A DNA stretch of 64,000 nt. Origin: Microbacterium halotolerans (lineage in GTDB: Bacteria; Actinomycetota; Actinomycetes; Actinomycetales; Microbacteriaceae). This document shows, one piece after another, positions 41,701-49,477 of the stretch. A program made the position numbers and the translations under genes. Each line of letters begins with the position of its first letter. The first letter of the stretch is position 1. Location: the NCBI RefSeq assembly GCF_003569805.1, contig NZ_KZ984051.1:90535-154534 (forward strand). Reading direction: 5' to 3'. A model generated the notes under the pieces. That model saw only the letters and a program-made list of their open reading frames with translations. It ran no database searches and was not told the DNA's origin.

Positions 41701-43433
41701 CCGCAGATGCCTCCGTTGTCGCTCCTGAGCTGAGGCTGCGCCGGGTTCCAGACCTGCCCGCTCTCGAACGTGATGGTGTTGGTGATCGGGCAGTTCTCAA
41801 CCGTCACGTAGTTCGGGTGCTCGTCCGTCCGTTCGACGTCGAGATCCGGGTTCACGTACTCGGTGTCGACGTTGTCTGTCGTCAGATCCGGGTGCGGGGT
41901 GCCGTGGATGTAGACGCGCCCGCCGCCGAACGCGGGGATGTCCGTATCGACCTCGATCTTGGTGATCCACTCACCGGCGGGCACCCCCGGTGCCGGCTCG
42001 CTGCTCGTGCTGCCGGCGCAGTAGCGCTTGGTGTAGTCGTTCATCGATGTGCCCGCTGGCAGGATGCACACGCCGGTCGTTCCGGCGTTGGTCGTCCATG
42101 CGAGCTCGATCTCGGCGAGGTATCGATCGGTCGAGAAGTTCAGGTCGATGAACGCCGGCTCCGCGCAGTCAGTGTCATCGGCGTTCGTCGGAGACGTCAG
42201 CGCACAGGGCATCATGTCCGTGAACTGCCAGCGAGCAGGCCTGGTGTCCGTCGATGAGCCGTGCAGGTTGTAGATCGTTCCGTGCGCCGTCGGGATCCCT
42301 CGGTACAGCGGCGCCCCGATAGCCCAGTCGTATCCCGGCCCCTTGCCGACGCTGGCGCCGGGAGTGCCCTCGCGAAGACCGTGGGACGTCGACGAGTCCG
42401 AGGTGAGAGGGACGTCCGGCTGTCCCCACGGGTTGGCCGTCACGACGACGGAGTTGGTCACGGCTGTCGTGCTCGGGTCAGCCTCGAAGTCGGGCGACGG
42501 ATAGCGCACGGTCACCTCAGGGGCGTTCCATTCGACGTGACCGCCCGTGAGCCTGCACCCGTAGGGCGCGGTGTCACTGATGGACGAGCCGAGGTCCCAG
42601 ACGACCGTGTGGGACCCCGCATCGTAGATTCCGCCCAGGGTCGCCGACACGAACTCCGCGCCGGGCTCGAGTGTGTCGACGAGCCGCAGGTTCTCGAGCG
42701 CCTGAACGCCGGGAGCCTCGCAGACATCGCGCATACGCTTCGCGTACTGCGTGGTGCTCGTTCCGAACTGCGATTCGTACCCGACCAGCAGGCGGTACGT
42801 CACCTGCTGGTCCACGTACGGCACATCCGTCGGGAAGGTTCGCGTCTTGACCGTCTTGAGCGAGACGCTCGACTCGACGACGGTCTGCTCTTCCCCGTCC
42901 TCGTTCGCGGTCACCGTCGTCGCGCCGTCCGCAGTGAATGTCCCGATCGGGGTGATCGTGGCGCCGTCCGGCGTCACCGAGTTGGGCGGCAGCAGGGTGA
43001 ACGTCAGTGTTCCGGATGCGCCGGTGGAGACGACGTCGGGCAGGTTCCACACCAGCACCTGGTTCGGGGCGGTTCCCTCGATGCTCGCTGTTCCGCCCGA
43101 TACTCCGCTCTGGCTCGTGACGCTGAGAGGAATGCCATCGGGGAACGCGTCCGAGTCGGCCTGCGCGGCAGGCACGGGCACCTCGATGCGGCCGTTGTCG
43201 CACGATCCGGCGCCGGAACAGCTCCACTGGATGCGGAAGCTGGCGCCCTGCCCTGACTGAACCGACGGATCCACTGACTCCAGCGTCAGGTTCAGAGTGC
43301 CGCCGGCGGCATACGCCGGCGCAGCGTTGCCCGGAAGCAGCATCCAGAGCACGGCGAATGTCGCCAGGAACGTGAGGAACAATCTGCCTCTGCGCACCAA
43401 CGCTTCGCGGGCGGGTCTGCGGTGTGTGTCCAC
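38775..43433 (-). CDS. Giant wall-anchored DUF11/SpaA surface protein
   Basis: A 1552-residue exported protein. A basic N-terminus and TM-like signal (FLTFLATFAVLWMLLPG, cleavage near AYAAGG) precede an adhesin body with several DUF11-like beta domains, one SpaA/prealbumin-like domain (WGEYLLTEVTAPDGYVLLED; about residues 1040-1130) and three near-identical 131-residue DUF11 repeats starting WSLSKTSDPASGS. The end is LAVTGG, a hydrophobic span and RSRHLKRD, a LAxTG sorting signal of the sortase-E type. GTG 43433 follows AGGAG by seven bases. Probable adhesin or S-layer-like protein; no sortase gene is in the window. Confidence 0.88.
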   Translation of the reverse strand: MDTHRRPAREALVRRGRLFLTFLATFAVLWMLLPGNAAPAYAAGGTLNLTLESVDPSVQSGQGASFRIQWSCSGAGSCDNGRIEVPVPAAQADSDAFPDGIPLSVTSQSGVSGGTASIEGTAPNQVLVWNLPDVVSTGASGTLTFTLLPPNSVTPDGATITPIGTFTADGATTVTANEDGEEQTVVESSVSLKTVKTRTFPTDVPYVDQQVTYRLLVGYESQFGTSTTQYAKRMRDVCEAPGVQALENLRLVDTLEPGAEFVSATLGGIYDAGSHTVVWDLGSSISDTAPYGCRLTGGHVEWNAPEVTVRYPSPDFEADPSTTAVTNSVVVTANPWGQPDVPLTSDSSTSHGLREGTPGASVGKGPGYDWAIGAPLYRGIPTAHGTIYNLHGSSTDTRPARWQFTDMMPCALTSPTNADDTDCAEPAFIDLNFSTDRYLAEIELAWTTNAGTTGVCILPAGTSMNDYTKRYCAGSTSSEPAPGVPAGEWITKIEVDTDIPAFGGGRVYIHGTPHPDLTTDNVDTEYVNPDLDVERTDEHPNYVTVENCPITNTITFESGQVWNPAQPQLRSDNGGICGYRQVMTEPVSLRPIKTMYDPALPGTPPAVPAVQPGGSLTVDLAIRRSNMGPSSLYGEWTFTPTVTEYLPTNLVFDPDSLQVLPQTNNTPSNDLVTRLGEPEVDISTVTVGGEQRQKVTITFPDADIDPGMQLGSPGALVRFEVQVKDGVPAGTYTNDYLLTAAEAGPDISETYLLCPTGTMVDVDLNPTTDRSAAIGCLATASYTVLPTPGASIEKTVQGAYDEERVAAPGIGATSIGGEAEYALDVRNSGSVDIRNVVVYDILPRIDDTLTLPGAAGEPRDSEFPVTLTGPITTPAGATVQYSTSENPCRGDLAGTGGGAIDSAPADCDDDWSVAPPAADYSQVTAIRVDFGSREFASGESEQIILNVQTTATEGALDGVAWNNAAIVAREASSDRSTLPIEQTPVGLQMLPDLTWSKTDQATNDVLGGSEWSLDVADGNDATGFPMGIVDCTEAPCDGPDQDPAVGEFRLNGVPWGEYLLTEVTAPDGYVLLEDPIEVSMTSDGIDEDALAIDLGGIQNRLQQGDWSLSKTSDPASGSVVAPGDTITYTLTAANDSEFPARNVVVTDDLGDVLDDAEFGEFVDDDGGNAVRDGDMITWNAGTLAAGETRTVSYAVTVNDDAKGITLRNVVTGEGDVPPTECSVEDPCETTHETPAEWSLSKTSDPASGSVVAPGDTITYTLTAENSSKGAVDDVVVTDDLGDVLDDAEFGEFVDDDGGNAVRDGNMITWNVGTLAAGETRTVSYVVSVNDDAKGVTLRNVATGEGEQPPTECTVEDPCETTHETPAEWSLSKTSDPASGSEVKPGDTVTYTLTAVNASAEAVDAVVVTDDLSDVLSSAEFGEFVDDDGGNAVRDGNTITWNVGTLAAGETRTVSYAVTVNDDANGITLRNVVTGEGDVPPNDCTVEDPCETTHETPKPPVGSDNSGDDGSLAVTGGTVLLPLGAFGLVLLLAGAVALVRSRHLKRDSAGRTV
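38950..40130. repeat. Three tandem 393-bp coding repeats
   Basis: The block GTCTCGTGCGTGGTCTC recurs at 38950, 39343 and 39736, an exact 393-bp period (131 codons). The repeats encode the DUF11 domains and are nearly identical at DNA level, so copy-number change by recombination is possible. Confidence 0.9.
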
Positions 43434-43765
43434 GAACGGACTCCTCACAAGTCAAATCTTCGTGCGACGACTCGCGCCGCGCACTCTCTGCGGCGAGGCA
43501 GACCCATCGGAAGACGGCACTTCCCCACCAGAAGCCTCCCCCCACGGTGCGCTCCACCCACGTTTATAGGTCAGAACCGAGATTTCGGCGAGACCTCGAG
43601 TGAATATGACCCCTGAAAGGGGTCGACGTGATCGGTTGAGCGCCGCGCACACGAAGACGCGACGACATCACGGAGGACGTGCTTCAGCCGAACGTCGGAC
43701 CCCTGTCGGGGCCATACAGGAGGTCACGCGACACCTTTCAGCAATCTCGCACTCTCATCAGAGTG
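43434..43765. promoter_or_regulatory. Divergent intergenic region, adhesin / LuxR gene
   Basis: A 330-bp gap between the two divergent genes. It holds a hairpin or operator GACCCC-TGAAA-GGGGTC at 43608-43624. No clear sigma-70-type promoter is visible, which would fit use of an alternative sigma factor. Confidence 0.4.
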
Positions 43766-44479
43766 ATGAACACACACGCGGTGCTGTCTGCGCGCGCTAG
43801 CCCGCGCTCAGAGCGAATCGATCCTCGGAAGCTTCGCCGAATCGCAGTCGTCGACGCATCGACGCTGCAACGACGTGGCATCGCGCAGGCGCTGAACCGG
43901 CCGCCTTACCGCCGCGTCACGCACACCGCGGCGAGCGTGGACGTGTTCCTTGCGCAGGTCGAATACGATCATCGATGGCCGCATCTTCTCGTGGTCGCGT
44001 TCCCGCCGCGTCCTGCGCCGAGCGAAGTGCTGGCCGCGGCGGCTCCCGCTGTGCGCAGCCGACTTCGCGTCCTCGCCGTGACAGCGGGGCGCACCGACAG
44101 CGACGTCCGCAGCGTCCTCGAGGCCGAGTTCGACGGCGTCATCGCAGCACAGGACAGCGAGCACGAGCTCCGGCAGATCGTCGATGCCGCACTCCACGGC
44201 GTCACCACAGTATCGGCGAGCATCCGCGCTCTCATCGATGCACCATCGGAACGACCTCGGCTCAGCATGCAGGAGGAGCGCGTGCTGACGCACTATGCCG
44301 CGGGCATGACGATCAGCCAGACCGCCGCGATGATCGGCGTGCGTCACGATACGGCACGCAAGTACCTCAGTCGAGTGAAGGCGAAGTACGCGGCTGCGGG
44401 CTTTGTCGCCCGCACGCGGCTCGACCTCTCGCGCCTCGCCCGCCGCGACGGCTACGTCTCGCTGGACCTCTCGAACTGA
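43766..44479 (+). CDS. LuxR regulator with degenerate receiver domain
   Basis: A 237-residue protein laid out like a NarL-type response regulator. A receiver-like domain (about residues 20-135) starts LRRIAVVDASTLQRRGIA. The usual phospho-acceptor strand reads HLLVVAFPP, without the aspartate, so it is probably not phosphorylated. The C-terminal LuxR helix-turn-helix is QEERVLTHYAAGMTISQTAAMIGVRHDTARKYLSRV. Divergent from the adhesin gene and upstream of the ECF sigma gene; a role in their control is inferred. Confidence 0.82.
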   Translation: MNTHAVLSARASPRSERIDPRKLRRIAVVDASTLQRRGIAQALNRPPYRRVTHTAASVDVFLAQVEYDHRWPHLLVVAFPPRPAPSEVLAAAAPAVRSRLRVLAVTAGRTDSDVRSVLEAEFDGVIAAQDSEHELRQIVDAALHGVTTVSASIRALIDAPSERPRLSMQEERVLTHYAAGMTISQTAAMIGVRHDTARKYLSRVKAKYAAAGFVARTRLDLSRLARRDGYVSLDLSN

Positions 44480-44694
44480 AAGCCAGCCCGATGGCGACGC
44501 GCCCATTCTGCCGAGGGCGTCGGGATCGCGGCGGCCGGAGCGCTCGCTCTGCTCGCACTCGGCGGCGGTATTCTCCACGCGCGCCGCAGCGCGCATACGC
44601 ATCGGCACGACTCGAGAGCGGGGCGGAGATCTCGGCTGATAACCGCCCCGCTCTCACGCGCATCGCCAGCCGGAATCCAGGCATTATGGTTGTA
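44480..44694 (+). pseudogene. Possible remnant of a membrane or sorting-signal tail
   Basis: Directly after the LuxR stop, the same frame stays open for about 70 codons and encodes a hydrophobic stretch (VGIAAAGALALLALGGGI) with a basic tail (LHARRSAHTHRHDS). Another frame just upstream gives ILPRAS. This resembles a frameshifted LPXTG sorting signal, but could be chance. Confidence 0.3.
44614..44655 (+). terminator. Hairpin after LuxR gene
   Basis: Perfect 13-bp arms GAGAGCGGGGCGG / CCGCCCCGCTCTC with a 16-nt loop, 135 bp beyond the LuxR stop. Remaining sequence to 44804 shows no gene. Confidence 0.65.
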
Positions 44695-44804
44695 ACCACC
44701 GAGTGACTTTCTCTCCCGTTCGCGATACGCTCCGCACCATCGCGACTCTCGTAGCCAGACCTCACCACCGGAGCCCGGTGAGACTGACGACCCCTGGGGA
44801 CCGA

Positions 44805-46760
44805 ATGACCACCACGATCACCGATCACGATTCCGTCGACGAGACGCCGGGCGACGAGGCCCTGCTCTCGCGCCTGCGCGACGGCGACACCGTCGCATAC
44901 GACGTGCTCTGGGCGAAGCACATCGGCGCCGCACTCCGCCTCGGACACCGCCTGGCCCCCGGGCGCGGCGAAGACCTCGCTTCTGAGGCGTTCCTCGCAG
45001 TGTACCGGCAGGTCACCACGACCGCGTCCGGCCCGACGTCAGCGTTCCGCGCCTACCTGTTCACCGTGATGCGCAACACGGCGAAGAAGTGGCGCCTCGA
45101 GCAGCAGAGCATCGACGTCTTCGCCGACATCGAGCAGGTCGACGAGGACGACGCGCTGAAGATCGTGGAAGAGCAGGCGGAAGCGTCGGAGCTGCTGGAC
45201 GCCTTTCGAGCACTTCCCGAGCGGTGGCAGCGGGTGCTGTGGCTCGTCGAAGTCGAAGGCGCGAAACGAGCCGCGATCGCCGCCGATCTGGGCATCCGGC
45301 CGAACGCCGTCTCATCTCTGCAGCGCCGCGCACGTGCCGGCCTCCGCGAGCAGTGGCTCACTCGACTCGTCCCCGCTCAGCTGCGTGACGACCCGCAGCA
45401 TGTCGGGGCGCTTGTCCCTTCCTACGTCCTCGGCAGCGCGACATCGAAAGTCGTGAGAGCCGTCGACGCTCATTCGGAGATCTGTGACGCATGCGCTGAC
45501 GTCATCACGGAGGTGCGCGCGTCGTCGGTGCGAATCAAGCGCACCACACTCTCGGCCGTCGGCTTTGCGGCACTCGGCTCGGCCGTCTCGGTCTCCTCGC
45601 CGATCGTGCCGGCGGTCGCGATCGGCGGTGCGGCACTCATGTTCGGAGGAGCGGGGCTGGGCCTCGGAGCCATCGGCACGATCGCTGCCGGATCGCTGGC
45701 CGTCATCACGGTGGGGTCGCTCGCCGTCGGGCTGCTCGACAGCGGAGGTCGCAGTTCCGCCGCCGATGCCGACGTGCCGAGCACGAAAGCCCTCTCGACG
45801 CAGGTCCTGCCGCCGGAGAACGGCAAGGCCGCCGCCGACGAGGACCGAGACGGCACAGGCTCCCCGGCCCCGAAGGAGCCCGAACCTCCCGGCCAGGACT
45901 CCGAGTCGGCACCAGACCTCGCGCCGGAGACGGGTCGCCACAACACCGACCCGGATGTGCCCGACGTCGACGTATCCGATAGGACCTCCGGTGACGGTTG
46001 GGCCTACCCGGATTCACCTGACCCCGCGCCGACCGATTCCGTCCCCGACCCGCGGCCCGACGACTCGTCGACGGGAGGCACAGACGACGATCCGACCGAC
46101 GACCCGCCGCCCGTCGTGGAAGCACCGCTGAGCCCTGGACTGTCAACGCCGAGCTCTTCGACCGTCTACCTCGCCCCTGTCATCGCTGGGGCGACTCGTC
46201 CCGACGCACAGGTCACGGTCGAGTACGAGGGAGACCGATATCTGCCGGACATCGCGCCCGACGGCTCGTGGACGTTCGACTTCCGCCGACTGAACACCTA
46301 TGGCGCAGGAACGTACACCTACCGTGTATGGGCGTTCACCGCCGACGATCAATCGATCTCGAAGTCGGGGACGTTCGACGTCATCCCGATCGTCGTCGAT
46401 GGTTTCACAGATCCTCAGGAGGTCATCCCGCTGGACGAGGCCTCCACGACCGGCGTGACGATCTCGATCCAGGGTCCGGCGAACGGCCGGGTGTGCCTCA
46501 GTGAGATGAGCGGCGCTTCCACTGAGATCCCACTCGACGAGAACGGACGCACGGTCGGGCGGATCGTCGTGCAAGAGGCCTTCTGGTACATGTTCACGCT
46601 GTTCGCGTGCGCCCCGATGTCGGACGCCTCCGGCTCGACGGCTACGTACTTCGGCGCGTCTGTCGAGGGCTATCTCAATGCCGAGGACCCCGATGTTCTC
46701 GTCCCATCTCCCTGGGGCCCTGGCCCTGAGGCGGTCACGTTCGACTTCCCGGAGCCCTGA
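44805..46760 (+). CDS. ECF sigma factor fused to membrane and extracellular domains
   Basis: A 651-residue fusion. Residues about 15-170 are an ECF sigma factor: region 2 (YDVLWAKHIGAALRLGHRLA, EDLASEAFLAVYRQV) and region 4 (ALPERWQRVLWLVEVEGAKR, AAIAADLGIRPNAVSSLQRR). A zinc-finger-like segment (HSEICDACADV) follows, as in anti-sigma factors. Next are two to three membrane segments (about 250-310), a Pro/Asp-rich linker, and an extracellular beta-rich domain (about 445-651). It is thus a sigma factor tied to the membrane with its own sensor part. ATG 44805 begins just before region 2. Confidence 0.87.
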   Translation: MTTTITDHDSVDETPGDEALLSRLRDGDTVAYDVLWAKHIGAALRLGHRLAPGRGEDLASEAFLAVYRQVTTTASGPTSAFRAYLFTVMRNTAKKWRLEQQSIDVFADIEQVDEDDALKIVEEQAEASELLDAFRALPERWQRVLWLVEVEGAKRAAIAADLGIRPNAVSSLQRRARAGLREQWLTRLVPAQLRDDPQHVGALVPSYVLGSATSKVVRAVDAHSEICDACADVITEVRASSVRIKRTTLSAVGFAALGSAVSVSSPIVPAVAIGGAALMFGGAGLGLGAIGTIAAGSLAVITVGSLAVGLLDSGGRSSAADADVPSTKALSTQVLPPENGKAAADEDRDGTGSPAPKEPEPPGQDSESAPDLAPETGRHNTDPDVPDVDVSDRTSGDGWAYPDSPDPAPTDSVPDPRPDDSSTGGTDDDPTDDPPPVVEAPLSPGLSTPSSSTVYLAPVIAGATRPDAQVTVEYEGDRYLPDIAPDGSWTFDFRRLNTYGAGTYTYRVWAFTADDQSISKSGTFDVIPIVVDGFTDPQEVIPLDEASTTGVTISIQGPANGRVCLSEMSGASTEIPLDENGRTVGRIVVQEAFWYMFTLFACAPMSDASGSTATYFGASVEGYLNAEDPDVLVPSPWGPGPEAVTFDFPEP

Positions 46761-47279
46761 GCTCACCGCGGCGACGTGGAAGGCGGCCCGTGCCGGGAGC
46801 TCTGGGGAATCCTCCGCGGCACGGGCCAGCGCGGCAAGATGATCGGAGCACCGCCGCGCCCTTCCACAGGAAGAGAGTCACCTGCTGCGAAAAGGTGTCG
46901 CACGAACTCAGCATCTTCCGGGAAAGGCGAGGAGCCTGTGCCGCCAGCCGGCTGGGCCGGTGCTGCACAATGCAGCTCGAGAGGAGATCGCGCTCGGTAC
47001 CCGCCCCACGCACAGCGCCGCGTGTTCCTCCGCCCTCGCCGCCAGGCCCCGGATGAGCCAAGCGCGCCGCGCGCATACGAATGATCAGAACATTTCGTCG
47101 CATGACAGAGCGGTTGTGGGGGTGCGGCGACCGCGGCAGAGTGGAACGCGATTGACATCACTATGTATTGAGGCACCGGGCGGCATCCCGCGCCTCGACT
47201 CCGGATGCCGCGGCCGATTCGCACCCGGCTCGCGGCATCCGGATCTTCGTGCGGGCGTCGTCCTCCGTCGATACGCTCG
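46761..47279. other. Gene-free 519-bp region
   Basis: Contains the hairpin at 46785-46827 (arms GGCCCGTGCCG / CGGCACGGGCC), the likely terminator of the sigma-factor gene. No convincing coding sequence, RNA gene or repeat is seen in the rest. Confidence 0.5.
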
Positions 47280-48197
47280 TCAGGTTACAGCCGTGAAGCC
47301 GCAGGCCTGCTCGCCGAACGCCGTGACTCCATCGGACTCGACGTGCATGAACGCGAAGAACGACATCTCGTCAGACCACACCAGCGCGAGGTCGTCGTCC
47401 GGCGCATCGGAGAGACCGAGCGGCAGGAACCAGCTGTCGACGGCCACCGCCGTATCAGCACCCTCGACCGGGGCAACCGCGACTTCGGTCTTGGTCATCG
47501 CCTCACCATCTTGCCACGAGCTGCGCGGGCAGTGCCCACCCCACGCCGCAAACGGCTCGCTCTGCACCGGATATGCCTCTCCCCCGAACTCGCGCACGTC
47601 GACGGTGCGGGCGAACTCCTCGGAGCTGCCGTCGGCGCACACGTCGATGCCGAGCGAGGGATCGTACAGCGTGCCCTCGATGCGCAGCTCCTCGTCGACA
47701 GCGGTCACGCTCGTGACCGAGTCGCCGCAGCGCGAGGCCCGCGCTACCGGGTACTCCAGCTGAGACGCGGAACCGTCCTCCGCGCCGAGCCAGACGTACC
47801 AGAGCCGCTCGAAGCCGTTTCCGTCGAGCTGGTCGATCGTCACCGCGAGGTCGAGCACGCCGTCGCCGTTGAGGTCGGTCGATACGTCCTCCTCGCCCGC
47901 CGTGTAGATCCGGCCGATGTCATCCGTTGCGGTTCCCGCCGAGATCGGCACCGTGATCGGTTCGCGCAGGCCCTCCGGTGAGTACAGCCACTCCGCGTCC
48001 GCGACGATCGCGCGCAGCTCGTCCTCGGTTGGCCCGGTGGGTTCGGCTTCCGCCGTCGCAGTGGGCGCTGAGTCCGTCGGCGTCGGGGTGCTCTCATCCG
48101 GGTCCTGATCTCCCGTTCCCGTGTCGGCGCAGGCTGCGAGCCCCATCATCAGGCCCGCGATCGCAAGCAGCGCGACCGCGCGCCTGCCGCCGATCAT
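47280..48197 (-). CDS. Predicted lipoprotein
   Basis: A 305-residue exported protein. A lipoprotein signal (ALLAIAGLMMGLAACAD, lipobox LAAC, modified Cys near 23) is followed by a Thr/Pro/Asp-rich linker (about 27-55). The body has a calcium-binding-like DLNGDGVLDLAVTID (FG-GAP/dockerin style, near residue 107) and paired cysteines. Function unknown. It overlaps the preceding membrane-protein gene by 4 nt (ATGA). Confidence 0.8.
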   Translation of the reverse strand: MIGGRRAVALLAIAGLMMGLAACADTGTGDQDPDESTPTPTDSAPTATAEAEPTGPTEDELRAIVADAEWLYSPEGLREPITVPISAGTATDDIGRIYTAGEEDVSTDLNGDGVLDLAVTIDQLDGNGFERLWYVWLGAEDGSASQLEYPVARASRCGDSVTSVTAVDEELRIEGTLYDPSLGIDVCADGSSEEFARTVDVREFGGEAYPVQSEPFAAWGGHCPRSSWQDGEAMTKTEVAVAPVEGADTAVAVDSWFLPLGLSDAPDDDLALVWSDEMSFFAFMHVESDGVTAFGEQACGFTAVT

Positions 48198-49300
48198 CGC
48201 CCCGCTCCGATCACTGCATGCGGATCCACCGGCAGCGGGGCCGCGGCCGCGGCGCTCAGCGCCTGCGCGAGCATCTCGGGGAAGCGCGCCGGGTATGTCT
48301 CAAGGCGGGCTGCACCGTTGATGCTGAGGCTCGTGACGAGAAGTGCGTTGCGCCCCATCACCATCCCCGCGATGGCAACGGACTCCCGTTCGCCGACCGG
48401 ACGGGATTGGATCGCTTTGAGGCGGTCCGTGACATACGAGATGTCACCGGGCGCGAACTGCGCGACGAGGTTCTCGACGTACGCCCACACCGCGCCGCCC
48501 GAATGCGTCTCAGGGCCTCCCACGCGATAGCAGACGGCGCCGACGAGATCCCGGATGACGCCCTCCGCCGCGGGCCGCGACAACGAGATGGCACGAATCG
48601 TATCGCGCTGGCCAGATGCATCGGTCGTCTCGAACACCGAGAAGAGTGCGTCACCCATCAGGTTCGCCCGTGTGGTCTGCGACAGCACAGATTCCTCGGT
48701 TCCCGTGGTGCGGCTCGTGGAGTCGGTCACACCGGTGGAGCTGCCGTAGTAGTTCGACTGCGCCGCGCCGCCCATCCCCGTGCCGCCTGTGCCGTGCACC
48801 GCGGTGCCGGACTGCGACGAGTGCGTCACGCCGAACGTGCGCGTGGTGGTGTTGATCGTGGTGAGCACCTGACCCTGCGTGTCCTGGTCGAAGTGCCGGT
48901 CGACCTCGATCACCGTCGCTCCGTTCACGTGCATGAGAGAGCCGTCGGAGGCGTAGGCCTCGGAACGCGACCGGTTCAGGAGCTGCCCGATCGCCTGAGT
49001 GAGAGCGACGGAACGCTTGCGGTCCTCGCGATCGAACGCCCGCGCGCGCAACTCGGCGACGAGCCCGATGATGAAGAAGACGAGCCCGAGCAGGAAGAAC
49101 AGCCCGCCGAAGAATCCGCTCATCAGGAACGCCTGCGCGAACGGCGGCGCCTCCGGCGCAGAGGAGAGAAAGCTCGCGAGCACCGCAGAGCACAGGAACC
49201 ACACGACCAACAGGATGATGCCCCAGACGAGCAGGCCCCGCTTGCGCTTTCGGCGAGCAAGCGGTGACGATCCGCGATACGGACTCGCTGAACCGCTCAT
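48194..49300 (-). CDS. Membrane protein of unknown function
   Basis: A 368-residue protein. A basic N-terminus (RRKRKRG) is followed by two transmembrane segments (about 23-45 and 55-82) and a large domain with a Thr/Ser/Gly-rich section (TINTTTRTFGVTHSSQSGT; SNYYGSSTGV) and a helical C-terminus. I do not recognise the family. Translationally coupled to the lipoprotein gene, suggesting a membrane pair. Confidence 0.75.
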   Translation of the reverse strand: MSGSASPYRGSSPLARRKRKRGLLVWGIILLVVWFLCSAVLASFLSSAPEAPPFAQAFLMSGFFGGLFFLLGLVFFIIGLVAELRARAFDREDRKRSVALTQAIGQLLNRSRSEAYASDGSLMHVNGATVIEVDRHFDQDTQGQVLTTINTTTRTFGVTHSSQSGTAVHGTGGTGMGGAAQSNYYGSSTGVTDSTSRTTGTEESVLSQTTRANLMGDALFSVFETTDASGQRDTIRAISLSRPAAEGVIRDLVGAVCYRVGGPETHSGGAVWAYVENLVAQFAPGDISYVTDRLKAIQSRPVGERESVAIAGMVMGRNALLVTSLSINGAARLETYPARFPEMLAQALSAAAAAPLPVDPHAVIGAGR

Positions 49301-49360
49301 CTTCGTTTCCTCTCATACCGGAGTATCGCGATCTCCCGCTCTTGGGGCTGAGAGTAGCAG

Positions 49361-49398
49361 TCCCCGGGTCCGCTGTCAGCAGGCAGCGGACCCGGGGA
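49361..49398 (-). terminator. Hairpin, second after the LRV gene
   Basis: Perfect 15-bp arms TCCCCGGGTCCGCTG / CAGCGGACCCGGGGA with an 8-nt loop. Confidence 0.65.
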
Positions 49399-49424
49399 CG
49401 AACGCGTGATCAGTGCCGCGGGAA

Positions 49425-49470
49425 CGCGGAAGCGCCTCTCCCTGGATGATCCGGGCGAGGCGCTTCCGCG
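49425..49470 (-). terminator. Hairpin, first after the LRV gene
   Basis: Perfect 14-bp arms CGCGGAAGCGCCTC / GAGGCGCTTCCGCG just downstream of the stop at 49478. With the next hairpin it forms a tandem terminator. Confidence 0.7.
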
Positions 49471-49477
49471 GTGCGCG

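Noticed and set aside
38661..42257. A 1198-codon plus-strand open frame opposite the adhesin
   Set aside because: Repeated VHRDSVGDR-type text mirrors the 393-bp adhesin repeats. No signal, motif or start site; it also overlaps the glycosylase gene end.
47150..47175. TTGACA-like -35 box in the 519-bp gap
   Set aside because: No matching -10 and no plus-strand gene follows; the next gene is on the minus strand and ends there.
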